64,000 nucleotides of DNA from positions 372,001-436,000 of the forward strand of contig NZ_JAYMGZ010000003.1 in the NCBI RefSeq assembly GCF_037078405.1. Reading direction: 5' to 3'. Position numbers and translations under genes: made by a program. The stretch is from Haloarcula sp. DT43. GTDB taxonomy: Archaea; Halobacteriota; Halobacteria; Halobacteriales; Haloarculaceae. Under the pieces are notes generated by a model. The model saw only the letters and a program-made list of their open reading frames with translations. It was not told the DNA's origin and ran no database searches. Below, in pieces: positions 53,158 through 60,651 of the stretch (the first letter of the stretch is position 1; every line of letters begins with the position of its first letter).

Positions 53158-53577
53158 TTAGTCGTCAGCTAGAGAGGCCGGAGATGCACCACCACCCGGC
53201 GTTGCTGGGTCTTGCGTGAGAGTCTTGTACAGCATGATAAGCATGGAGGCGATAAGCGCGAGTCCCCAGAGGAACGCGGTCGGCATCAGAACGGTAAGCC
53301 CAGCGCCTTCACCGAGCCAGACGACCCCCGGAATCCCCCACTGTCCGGCGATGAACAGGGCTGTAACGGCGGTCCGGAGTTGGCCAGTGACTCCAATAGC
53401 GGGCACAGCAAATCCCATGACGATTGCGAGAATGGAAATCACCCCGAGGTGCGCGTGCCCGCCTATCATCCACCCGGGGACACCGGTACCGCCTGAAAGC
53501 AGGATGAACTGGTACAGTCCAACCACCATCATCGTTGCAAGTCCGAGGAAGCCGCTTGCTTTGAGCGCTTTTGTCAT
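53158..53577 (-). CDS. Four-helix membrane protein with HxH motif, hypothetical
   Basis: The protein has 139 residues from the ATG at 53577; upstream in-frame codons to 53721 are in AT-rich promoter DNA and are rejected. It has four hydrophobic helices. A loop reads GVPGWMIGGHAHLGVISILA, where two histidines two residues apart at the helix start could bind heme or metal, as in small heme-copper- or DUF-type quinol proteins. The C terminus is an acidic tail. The function is unknown. Confidence 0.68.
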   Translation of the reverse strand: MTKALKASGFLGLATMMVVGLYQFILLSGGTGVPGWMIGGHAHLGVISILAIVMGFAVPAIGVTGQLRTAVTALFIAGQWGIPGVVWLGEGAGLTVLMPTAFLWGLALIASMLIMLYKTLTQDPATPGGGASPASLADD

Positions 53578-53623
53578 GTCCGACTGGAGGAATATCGGCC
53601 TACATATTAAAAGTTGGTAACTA

Positions 53624-53654
53624 TGTGTCTGTATACAATATACAATAAGACACA
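53624..53654. promoter_or_regulatory. Inverted repeat TGTGTCT/AGACACA upstream of the four-helix protein gene
   Basis: Arms TGTGTCT (53624-53630) and AGACACA (53648-53654) are perfect, around a 17-base AT-rich spacer that contains GTATAC. The dyad lies ~47 bases before the ATG at 53577 on the minus strand. Candidate operator or hairpin. Confidence 0.5.
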
Positions 53655-53827
53655 CATTTATATTGGATATTTGAATAAAGTTCCCCGCCGGTCTTTGTTT
53701 TCGTCCTTTGTCATCAATCACTCACGTTTGAACCCATATAGTGTATATATGTTAATAAATACGGCGAGTCCGGGTTTATATGGCGGAATGCGACTCTCAA
53801 ATGCTCGTCGTTCTCTCGAAGCCCCAA

Positions 53828-54520
53828 TCAGTCTATCAGTTCGACGTGATCGCCGCCGTGGACAGTTGTTTCTAAAAGGTTCGCCAGTTGAGCCAACTCT
53901 ATCTCCCCGTATTTCGCCTCGGTATCCAGTTGTATCGGTGCAAAACAGAGCTCGGAACCGTAGAACACGCCGATGACACGCGTATGCTGTCCTAATTCGC
54001 CCAGTGAGACTCCAGACACTCTGACACCACTCTGTGAGGCTGCGTTGAGACAATCCAGTAGGAGTAATGCATCCTCTCGCTCCTCCGCAAACACGGATAC
54101 TTTAGATACATCTCCGTACTCGTCACACTCCAAAATCAGCTCTTGGAGCTCCGATTTTTCCGGAGTCTGTTCGAAATCGTAGTACGCGACTATCACGTCG
54201 ACTTCGTTTTCTCGTAGTTCGTCGGCAAGCCACGCTTCGGTTCTAATAGTTTCGAGATCGATTTTCACCATCGCGACTGCATCTGAACTGGCAGCAGCGA
54301 GAAGTTCTTCCAAGCGATTGGATTCCGATGCAGCACCGCCCGCCCACTCGGGCCGATTCGAAACAATCAATGGCAGTTCCCCATCGTACTCGGTTAGTTG
54401 GTCGACCGGGGCCGTAGCCCCGTCCATTCGAAATTCCACGTAGTCCGCATGCTCCCTGGCCAAGGGCTCGTCACGCAAATCGTCGGTGGTGCCGACCATA
54501 TCGTACTCTATGTCGTCCAT
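53828..54520 (-). CDS. Type I 3-dehydroquinate dehydratase (AroD) paralogue lacking the catalytic His/Glu pair
   Basis: The protein has 230 residues from the ATG at 54520. The fold match is good: REHADYVEFRMDGA near residues 22-35 (family EFRxD), VSNRPEWAGG near 53-62, AYYDFEQTPE at 112-121, SKVSVF with the Schiff-base-type lysine at 140, and GQHTRVIG (the late arginine). However, Tyr114 stands where the catalytic His (Salmonella His143) should be. Ala60 stands where the Glu that orients it (Glu86) should be. The late S/Q motif is replaced by AKYGEI. Substrate arginines and the lysine remain. It is therefore unlikely to be a normal shikimate-pathway dehydratase and may be a lysine-dependent aldolase-like or non-enzymatic relative. 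Confidence 0.8.
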   Translation of the reverse strand: MDDIEYDMVGTTDDLRDEPLAREHADYVEFRMDGATAPVDQLTEYDGELPLIVSNRPEWAGGAASESNRLEELLAAASSDAVAMVKIDLETIRTEAWLADELRENEVDVIVAYYDFEQTPEKSELQELILECDEYGDVSKVSVFAEEREDALLLLDCLNAASQSGVRVSGVSLGELGQHTRVIGVFYGSELCFAPIQLDTEAKYGEIELAQLANLLETTVHGGDHVELID

Positions 54521-54748
54521 GATACAATACAACAACCGTTCCTATAAAAAAGTTCTATACTGTTGGGTTCCGGCCCTCGGAATGGCTATCTCAGCTACTG
54601 CGGAGAGACTTGCTCGGCATACGTCTCTGCGAGTCATCCCCGACTACGAGTCACTTGCACTGGGTGGCGACCGGAGAAACCTGCGTATTAAGAAAGCCCG
54701 ATGATGTGCGGCAGAGATGGCTATAGGTGCGCGTACAGATTTTCTAGC

Positions 54749-55369
54749 ATGACCACCAGCGATGTCTGGCATATCTGGGATAATTCCGAATGTGAGGGGA
54801 CGCAAGACTGTCCGCCCAGGTGCCCGAGGTTCTTCGATAAACGGGGAGAACCGATGCTGGTCCGTGAATTTCGCTCCGGTGACTACGACCCGCTTCTGGA
54901 AATGTACACCAGTCTCGAGGCTGCTGACCAGACGATGGGGGTGCCGCCACAAAAGACGGCCGCGTTGAGACAGTGGTTGAACCACATTTTAACCGACGGC
55001 TGGAATCTAATCGCGGCGCATTCTGACCGAATCGTCGGGCACGCGGCCGTTACCCCGAAATCAGAAGACGAACCGGAGTTCGTCATTTTCGTCCATCGCG
55101 ACTACCGGGACAGGGGCATCGGGACTGAACTAGTCAAACAGGTACTCGCATACGCCGAAACGATGGAGCACCGGAACATCGTGTTGGACGTCGCCAGAAC
55201 AAACGAGCGGGCAATAAACGTGTACGAGAGTCTCGGATTCGACATCGTGAGCGAGACTAAAATGCATGCACAGATGCGGATGCCGCTTCGAAAACCGGAC
55301 GTCCGGGCTTTCCAGCGTCCGCCGGCAAATCGCAGAGACGCACAATCTCAGCTGTGTGACGACAATTAA
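54749..55369 (+). CDS. GNAT-family N-acetyltransferase
   Basis: The protein has 206 residues from the ATG at 54749; a start at 54701 is less likely. The N-terminal segment WHIWDNSECEGTQDCPPRCP is shared by a haloarchaeal GNAT subfamily and holds several cysteines. The acetyl-CoA fold follows: VREFRSGDYDPLLEMYTSLE, a strand with EFVIFVHRDYRDRGIGTELV (the acetyl-CoA RxxGxG/A loop), and INVYESLGFDIVSE at the end. The substrate is unknown. It is divergent from the AroD-like gene. Confidence 0.85.
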   Translation: MTTSDVWHIWDNSECEGTQDCPPRCPRFFDKRGEPMLVREFRSGDYDPLLEMYTSLEAADQTMGVPPQKTAALRQWLNHILTDGWNLIAAHSDRIVGHAAVTPKSEDEPEFVIFVHRDYRDRGIGTELVKQVLAYAETMEHRNIVLDVARTNERAINVYESLGFDIVSETKMHAQMRMPLRKPDVRAFQRPPANRRDAQSQLCDDN

Positions 55370-55530
55370 TCCTTGGTGGCCTATCCAGACGAATTCAGCG
55401 TGACAAATCAACACCCGACGAACGGACGGCCCGCAGTGAGTTCAATAATATTAAAACTCTTTATCTACCGCCCTACTCCTTATATGTGCGCTCCCGGCCG
55501 TCAGAATAACAGATGTACACACATTACTGT

Positions 55531-55551
55531 AATGGTTCTAAATGAACCATT
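55531..55551. promoter_or_regulatory. Perfect dyad AATGGTTC/GAACCATT, candidate operator
   Basis: Arms AATGGTTC (55531-55538) and GAACCATT (55544-55551) flank TAAAT. It lies ~140 bases before the start at 55692 and is flanked by two imperfect direct repeats of an AT-rich word. The IclR regulator nearby is a candidate binder (inference). Confidence 0.5.
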
Positions 55552-55657
55552 GGCTTCGATAATATTGAAACACTTTGCCGCGATGTCGCTCAGTCTCGCG
55601 CCGCATGACTTGCTCAGCCGCACCCAAAAATTCGGTAATAAAAACAATTGGGAAGGA

Positions 55658-55665
55658 TTTTTATA
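55658..55665 (+). promoter_or_regulatory. TATA-like element of the uronate-dehydrogenase-like gene
   Basis: TTTTTATA lies 27-34 bases before the ATG at 55692, in a good position for a leaderless transcript, and follows a purine-rich AAGGA stretch that may be the BRE. Confidence 0.5.
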
Positions 55666-55691
55666 CGGTGCTATAGTAGAAATCGTCACTG

Positions 55692-56600
55692 ATGACCAAG
55701 CAAAGCGTCCTCGTTACGGGTCCGTTCGGCGAAGCCGGGGAAGCGATACTGAACCACCTTGCCGAGAAGGACGACTACGAGTTCACGTATCTCAACCGGA
55801 CCGACCACCCCGAGTACGAGACACACGTAGCGGACGTTGCTGATTACGATGCGATTCGACCGGCGTTCGACGGGCAGGACGCTGTCATCCACCTCGCCGC
55901 ACAGTCCGACGCGGGCGCGGACTTCGAGGAGATAATCGAGCCCAACATCGTCGGCACGTACAACGTCCTCAAAGCGATGGCCGACGCCGGTGTTGAGAAG
56001 CTCATCTACGCGTCCTCACAGCGCGTGATGGGGCTGTACGAGGAGGACCACGCGCCGGAACTGTACGAGGAGGACTATCCCAGCGAGTTCGACCCCTTCC
56101 GGCTCACTCACGAGACTTTGCCGAAGCCAGACGGGTACTACGGGGCCTCGAAGATGTTCGGAGAACACATGTGTCGGGCACACGCCCGGCGCGACGGTGC
56201 TCCGGAACAGGTGTACTCGCTCCGCATCTCCAGCGTTCGCACCGCGGAGTACGACCACCCGTACGGCGACGCCGAACGCGGTGTCGACCGGGGTGAAGAG
56301 CACGAGGTCGACGAGGACGAGGTCTGGGACCAGTCACAGACCGGTTCCTGGGAACGCGGCAGCGAGGAGTACGAGAAGATGGTAAAGCGGCTGAAAGCCT
56401 CCTGGACCTCGCAGCGGGACTTCGCGCACCTCCTCGAATGCTGTCTCGAAGACGACAGCGTCACCTACGATGCGTTCTACGCGGTCAGCGGGAACGCTGC
56501 ACGGTGGTTCGACATCGAGCACGCACAGGCTGTCCTGGGCTACGAACCGAAAGACGACGCTTCACGATGGGACGGCCCGCCCAGTGACGCGACGGAGTGA
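55692..56600 (+). CDS. NAD-dependent epimerase/dehydratase, uronate-dehydrogenase-like
   Basis: This 302-residue extended short-chain dehydrogenase has NAD site VTGPFGEAGEAILNHLAE, AVIHLAAQSDAG, catalytic Ser in YASSQRVMGLYEE and the Tyr/Lys pair in DGYYGASKMFGEHMCRA. The combination SSQRVMG, then YGxSK, resembles hexuronate dehydrogenases that oxidise C1 of uronates to aldarolactone with NAD+. Other sugar-nucleotide epimerases are possible. It is followed by an IclR gene, an RraA-like gene, a zinc alcohol dehydrogenase and a TRAP transporter, fitting a sugar-acid route. Confidence 0.85.
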   Translation: MTKQSVLVTGPFGEAGEAILNHLAEKDDYEFTYLNRTDHPEYETHVADVADYDAIRPAFDGQDAVIHLAAQSDAGADFEEIIEPNIVGTYNVLKAMADAGVEKLIYASSQRVMGLYEEDHAPELYEEDYPSEFDPFRLTHETLPKPDGYYGASKMFGEHMCRAHARRDGAPEQVYSLRISSVRTAEYDHPYGDAERGVDRGEEHEVDEDEVWDQSQTGSWERGSEEYEKMVKRLKASWTSQRDFAHLLECCLEDDSVTYDAFYAVSGNAARWFDIEHAQAVLGYEPKDDASRWDGPPSDATE

Positions 56601-56661
56601 CCTCGGACAGCGGCGTGATATCGGCGGCGGCTGCTCGCTCCGACACTGACCGACTGCGCGG

Positions 56662-57438
56662 TCACTCGTACTGATGTATTTTCAACTCGATGATGTTCTT
56701 CTTGTTCATCAGCTTCGGCACGAGTTCGTCTTCTATCCGTTCGTTGTCCAACCGACTGCGTGGGCCGCTTATGCTGATGCCGCCGATAGCGTCGTCCGGC
56801 TCTGAAACGATGACCGTGGCAATCGCACAGACCCCGGGGAAGTGTTCGCCGCGATTTATCGAGTACCCACGCTCCCGAATCGTGTCGAGTTCCTCGTACA
56901 ACGCCCCCTCGTCAGTTATCGTATCGTCAGTCTGCGGTGGGAGTCCGCGCTGCTCTATGATTTGATTCACCCGCTCTTCGGGTAGCTCCGCGAGTATGGC
57001 CTTCCCCGTCGCCGTCGAATGCAGGAACAAGTGTTCGCCGAGCGGTGCCTCGTCGTCTATCGACTCGGGGCTCTCAGATTTGTAGAGCTGCACAGCGTAC
57101 CCGTTCTGCTCGACAGTCACGTTCGTGTGCTCGCCAGTCATCTCGCGCAGTTCGTCCAGTTCGGGCCTGGCCGCCTGATAGAGTGCCATCCCGTCCTGCA
57201 TCTCTCCCCCTATCCGAAGGAACTGAAAACTGGTTTTGTAGATATCGCCCTCCCGGACGACGTAGCTCGATTCCACGAGCGTGCTGAGGTGGATGTGTGC
57301 GGTACTGGCCGGGAGGTCGAGCGCTTCGGCTACTTCCGAGAGTGTCGCGCCCCCGTTGTTGTGGAGGTAGCCGATAATCTGAAACGCCCGATTGACGCTC
57401 TTCAGCTGGCGTGTGTCGGAATCTTCGGTGTCTGTCAT
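56662..57438 (-). CDS. IclR-family transcriptional regulator
   Basis: This 258-residue regulator has an N-terminal winged helix (residues ~10-75, LKSVNRAFQIIGYLHNNGGA and LSEVAEALDLPASTAHIHLS) and a C-terminal IclR effector domain (HSTATGKAILAELPEERVNQ; GEHFPGVCAIATVIV; IGGISISGPRSRL). It probably senses a sugar acid or related carboxylate and controls the surrounding catabolic genes. A TGAAATTTTTCA palindrome lies about 35-46 bases upstream of its start. It is convergent with the uronate-dehydrogenase-like gene. Confidence 0.93.
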   Translation of the reverse strand: MTDTEDSDTRQLKSVNRAFQIIGYLHNNGGATLSEVAEALDLPASTAHIHLSTLVESSYVVREGDIYKTSFQFLRIGGEMQDGMALYQAARPELDELREMTGEHTNVTVEQNGYAVQLYKSESPESIDDEAPLGEHLFLHSTATGKAILAELPEERVNQIIEQRGLPPQTDDTITDEGALYEELDTIRERGYSINRGEHFPGVCAIATVIVSEPDDAIGGISISGPRSRLDNERIEDELVPKLMNKKNIIELKIHQYE

Positions 57439-57472
57439 AGTAGAATATTGCCGCGGACTCGGTTAAGTACTG

Positions 57473-57484
57473 TGAAATTTTTCA
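57473..57484. promoter_or_regulatory. Palindromic TGAAATTTTTCA upstream of the IclR gene
   Basis: TGAAA and TTTCA arms flank TT at 57473-57484, 35-46 bases from the IclR start. Short GAAAT words also occur near the starts of the RraA-like and alcohol dehydrogenase genes. Weak candidate for an autoregulatory site. Confidence 0.35.
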
Positions 57485-57690
57485 ATTATGTTGGAACGAG
57501 TGCCCCTGGTGACTCGTGGAGCCGCTCTCCGACACAACACAAACAGCGAGTCACAGTGTTCAATCGGCACGAGGGCCCGTCACAGCGCTCTGCGTACTCT
57601 CTGGATTGGTCTGTGTGCTAGAATCTGTAGCGATGGCCACGACCGGCCAGCCGACTCGACGGAGTTATCGAGACACTGTCGCCGACTCGG

Positions 57691-58380
57691 CTACTGAATG
57701 GAGTCTTCGGGACCGACGACGTTCAGGTTCTCGAACAGTTCGTCGTAGCCGTTGAGTTCGAAGAGGTAGTCCCCGTCCAGCACTTCTTCGCGGACGGAAT
57801 CTTCGGCCGAGAGTTTCTGTCGGGACCGCTCCAGTACCTCCGCTGCCCCTTCGCTAGGGATGACGGCCAGGCCGTCGTCGTCGCCGATGACGATGTCCCC
57901 GGGGTCGACGCTGACGCCGCCACACGAGACCGTGACGTTGACCGACCCGGGGTCCTGCTTGAGAGGGCCCTGTGGATTCGTCCCGCGCCCGTACACCGGA
58001 AACTCCATCTCGGCGATTTCACGGCTGTCCCGGTACCCGCCGTCGATGATGAGGCCCGCGAGGTCGTTCGCCTGGCAGGAGGTACACATCAGCTCGCCGA
58101 TGTGACCCGTCTCGGTGTAGCCGTTGGCGTCGATTACGAGCACGTCTCCGGGCTCGGCCATCGTTATCGCCTTGTGGATTATCAGATTGTCACCGGGGGA
58201 CGCGTTCACGGTTATCGCGGTCCCCGCGAGTTCAATCCCGTCGTACGCGGCCTCGATGCCGGAGTCCATGGTCAGTCCGACGTTCCCCGTCACGTCAGAG
58301 ACGATGGTACTCGGTATCCCTTCGAACGCCTCGACGACCTCGCGGTCCGGTCGCTCTACCTCGTGCTCTATCGTGTGCAT
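57691..58380 (-). CDS. RraA-family protein (4-hydroxy-4-methyl-2-oxoglutarate aldolase-like)
   Basis: The 229-residue protein has the RraA/HMG aldolase fold: SDVTGNVGLTMDSGIEAAYD early, then PGDVLVIDANGYTETGHIGE, the divalent-metal and substrate segment LIIDGGYRDSREI (Arg and Asp of the DGGxRD signature), and GVSVDPGDIVIGDDDGLAVIP. Such proteins are aldolases cleaving 4-hydroxy-2-oxo-diacids or related oxaloacetate decarboxylases; the same fold also inhibits RNase E in bacteria. In a catabolic locus the aldolase or decarboxylase role is more plausible. The substrate is unknown. Confidence 0.87.
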   Translation of the reverse strand: MHTIEHEVERPDREVVEAFEGIPSTIVSDVTGNVGLTMDSGIEAAYDGIELAGTAITVNASPGDNLIIHKAITMAEPGDVLVIDANGYTETGHIGELMCTSCQANDLAGLIIDGGYRDSREIAEMEFPVYGRGTNPQGPLKQDPGSVNVTVSCGGVSVDPGDIVIGDDDGLAVIPSEGAAEVLERSRQKLSAEDSVREEVLDGDYLFELNGYDELFENLNVVGPEDSIQ

Positions 58381-58549
58381 ATCTCAGCCGAAGGTGACAT
58401 TGTATTTCAAACTACCGATGTCCCGACCGGAGAGCCCTGACCGCTCCGGAACTGCTTGCGCCTCCTCTCGAACCTGGCTGTGATGTCCACTGGTGGCGGT
58501 CGGGACTGGTCGGGAACGTGTGGTGTGATGACTTGCGAAATTCCGTAAC

Positions 58550-58557
58550 ATTATAAT
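58550..58557 (+). promoter_or_regulatory. TATA-like element of the zinc alcohol dehydrogenase gene
   Basis: ATTATAAT lies 24-31 bases before the ATG at 58581 and supports that start over the upstream in-frame codon at 58560. Confidence 0.5.
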
Positions 58558-58580
58558 CGTTGTACCGTGATATCGTTCGT

Positions 58581-59624
58581 ATGCGTGGATTGGCTAAAAC
58601 CAGCCGTGAGTACGGTCAAATGGAACTAGTGGACATCGAGACCCCAGAACCGTCGCCCACCGAGGTGTTAATCGAGATAAGCTACGCCGGACTGTGTGGC
58701 AGTGATGCGGGCATTTACGCGTTCAAATCAGCGTTCGAACGGATGGAACTGCCGACGGTAATCGGCCACGAGTACACCGGTGAAGTGGTCGAAACCGGTG
58801 CCGACGTGACAAAGTTCGAGGTCGGGGACCAGGTCGTCGAGCGACCTATCCGTGGCTGTGGTGACTGTTATCAGTGTGAAATCGGAAACGAGAACATCTG
58901 CCAGAACGCCGAACTCACGGGGATTGACCACCACGGGGCGTACGCGGGGTACATCGCCGTCCCCGTGAGCGCCCTGCAGAAAGTTCCGGAGGGGGTCGAG
59001 CCGAGACACGCCGCGCTGGTCGAACCGACGGCTATCTGTACTCGCGCCGTCATCGAGAACTCGCGGGTCAGCCCCGGCGACACCGTTCTGGTCGCTGGAC
59101 CCGGACCGATGGGGCTCCTCTCCGCACAGGTCGCGGAAGCACAGGGCGGTGACGTCGTCGTCGCCGGCGTCGAACAGGACACGACGTATCGGCTTCCGCT
59201 TGCGGAGAAACTGGGGTACCCGACCATCAACATCGAGGACGACGACGTGTCGGCGTATCGTACCGAATTCACGGACGGAATCGGCTACGACGTCGTGTTC
59301 GACACGACGGGTCACCCGTCGGGGCTGACGATGGCCGCCGAGCAGGCTCGAAAGGGCGGACAGGTCGTCCTCGTCGGGCAGACCGGGGAAGCCACGATGG
59401 ATTACACCCCAATTGTCCGGGCCGAAATCGACCTGCAGACTTCGTACGGCGCGATGTATCGGGACTTCGACCGTGCGCTCAGACTGATTCGCTCGGGCGA
59501 CGTCGACCACGAGACGTTCTCGGACGGCCGGTTCAGTCTGCTCGACGCCGACGAGGCGTTCGAGGCGTTTCTGGCCGGTGAAACGTGCAAGCCGGTTTTC
59601 GACGTCTCCGTACTCCGCGACTAG
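58581..59624 (+). CDS. Zinc-dependent medium-chain alcohol (polyol) dehydrogenase
   Basis: The 347-residue protein has the catalytic zinc site in YAGLCGSDAGIYAF (Cys) and VIGHEYTGEVVE (His, Glu). The structural zinc loop is RPIRGCGDCYQCEIGNENIC (four cysteines). The NAD site is VLVAGPGPMGLLSAQVAEAQ. It resembles sorbitol, galactitol or threonine dehydrogenases and would oxidise a sugar alcohol or a hydroxyl of a sugar acid with NAD(P)+. It is divergent from the RraA-like gene, suggesting shared control by the IclR protein. Confidence 0.92.
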   Translation: MRGLAKTSREYGQMELVDIETPEPSPTEVLIEISYAGLCGSDAGIYAFKSAFERMELPTVIGHEYTGEVVETGADVTKFEVGDQVVERPIRGCGDCYQCEIGNENICQNAELTGIDHHGAYAGYIAVPVSALQKVPEGVEPRHAALVEPTAICTRAVIENSRVSPGDTVLVAGPGPMGLLSAQVAEAQGGDVVVAGVEQDTTYRLPLAEKLGYPTINIEDDDVSAYRTEFTDGIGYDVVFDTTGHPSGLTMAAEQARKGGQVVLVGQTGEATMDYTPIVRAEIDLQTSYGAMYRDFDRALRLIRSGDVDHETFSDGRFSLLDADEAFEAFLAGETCKPVFDVSVLRD

Positions 59625-59715
59625 CTGTTTTTCACCGAAACGAATGGTTCGGGATTCGAAACACTGGACTCAGAAGCGTCGGCGACGCGGAACCGTTGTC
59701 AGACTGTCCGGTCGG

Positions 59716-60387
59716 CTACTCGGCACGCGGGTCCCATTCGTTCCACTCGCGCTCGACGAGGAAGTCGTCGAGTTTCCCCTTCGGGTCCTCGAAGACGTGC
59801 GAGCCGTGGAACACGAGCAGGGTGTCGAAGTCGTATTCGAGCAGCGAATAGAGGTTGAGCTCGGCGGCTCTGTGGTCGTCGTTGAACAGCGCCGGCGGGG
59901 GGAGCAGATACCCGGCCGGGAGTCCACCCCGGTCGGAGCCGTCGAGCGTGTCTCCGGAAATCAGGATGCCACGGTCTTCGAGCAACAGCGCGGACGTCGC
60001 TTCCGTGTGGCCCGGCACCTGAATCACGCGGATGTTCCCGTCGAGCACGTCGCCGTCCTCGTATCTCACGTCGGGTTCGAACTCCAGCCCCTCCTCTTCG
60101 AGATGGGTGTACAGTTTCGTCTCGTCCGCCGGCATCGCAAGCTCGGGCGAGAAGGCCTCCATGACGTGGCTCAACCCACCGTGGTGGCCGTGGTCGCCGT
60201 GCGTGATGATTACGCGGTCGACCGACCCGTACTCTGATTTGAGTGTCTCGACGAGTTCCTCGCCGTTCTCGTCGAACGCAGTGTCGACGAGGGTCGTCTT
60301 CCCGCTGGGCACGTCTTTCAGTACTAGCACGCGCACGTGGTCGAACTGGATTTGGTCGATACCGTCGACTACGTTACTTACGCTCAT
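59716..60387 (-). CDS. Metallo-beta-lactamase-fold hydrolase with altered metal motif
   Basis: This 223-residue MBL-fold protein reads ITHGDHGHHGGLSHVM where the family usually has THxHxDHxGG. The second His is Asp, and the Asp that normally binds the second metal is Gly. Later metal ligands are present in IQVPGHTEATSALLLE and ILISGDTLDGSD, with a further His in LLVFHGSHVFED. It may keep one metal site with a different ligand set. Lactonase activity on aldonolactones would fit the neighbouring dehydrogenases but is only inference. Confidence 0.83.
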   Translation of the reverse strand: MSVSNVVDGIDQIQFDHVRVLVLKDVPSGKTTLVDTAFDENGEELVETLKSEYGSVDRVIITHGDHGHHGGLSHVMEAFSPELAMPADETKLYTHLEEEGLEFEPDVRYEDGDVLDGNIRVIQVPGHTEATSALLLEDRGILISGDTLDGSDRGGLPAGYLLPPPALFNDDHRAAELNLYSLLEYDFDTLLVFHGSHVFEDPKGKLDDFLVEREWNEWDPRAE

Positions 60388-60621
60388 TTCAGGCGTACGT
60401 TCTCGAATTATCTAATTAAACTTGTCGGTGTACCCACTCCACGGGACGTATCGTGACGACACGGGCCACGCTGAAGGTCGGCCCTGCAGTCCCACCCAGT
60501 GGGCGACCACCACCCGGTTTCGACAGCCCTATCTCGTGTCCCGTAGAACGCCGACCCGGGCTTTCGAACCGCCGTTCGTACTTCCGCTCAGGCCGTTCCG
60601 TCCGACGCAACCATCACAATC

Positions 60622-60630
60622 TTTATTATA
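60622..60630 (+). promoter_or_regulatory. TATA-like element of the TRAP operon
   Basis: TTTATTATA lies 22-30 bases before the dctP ATG at 60652, consistent with a leaderless transcript. Confidence 0.5.
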
Positions 60631-60651
60631 CGTTAGGATGTTCAATCGGGT

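Larger units (their letters stand above)
55370..55691. other. AT-rich intergenic region with dyad and repeat before the uronate-dehydrogenase-like gene
   Basis: About 320 bases hold no gene. It contains the perfect dyad at 55531-55551, two similar copies of ATAATATT-A/G-AAAC-T/A-CTTT (from 55445 and from 55559), and the TATA element at 55658. Confidence 0.5.
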
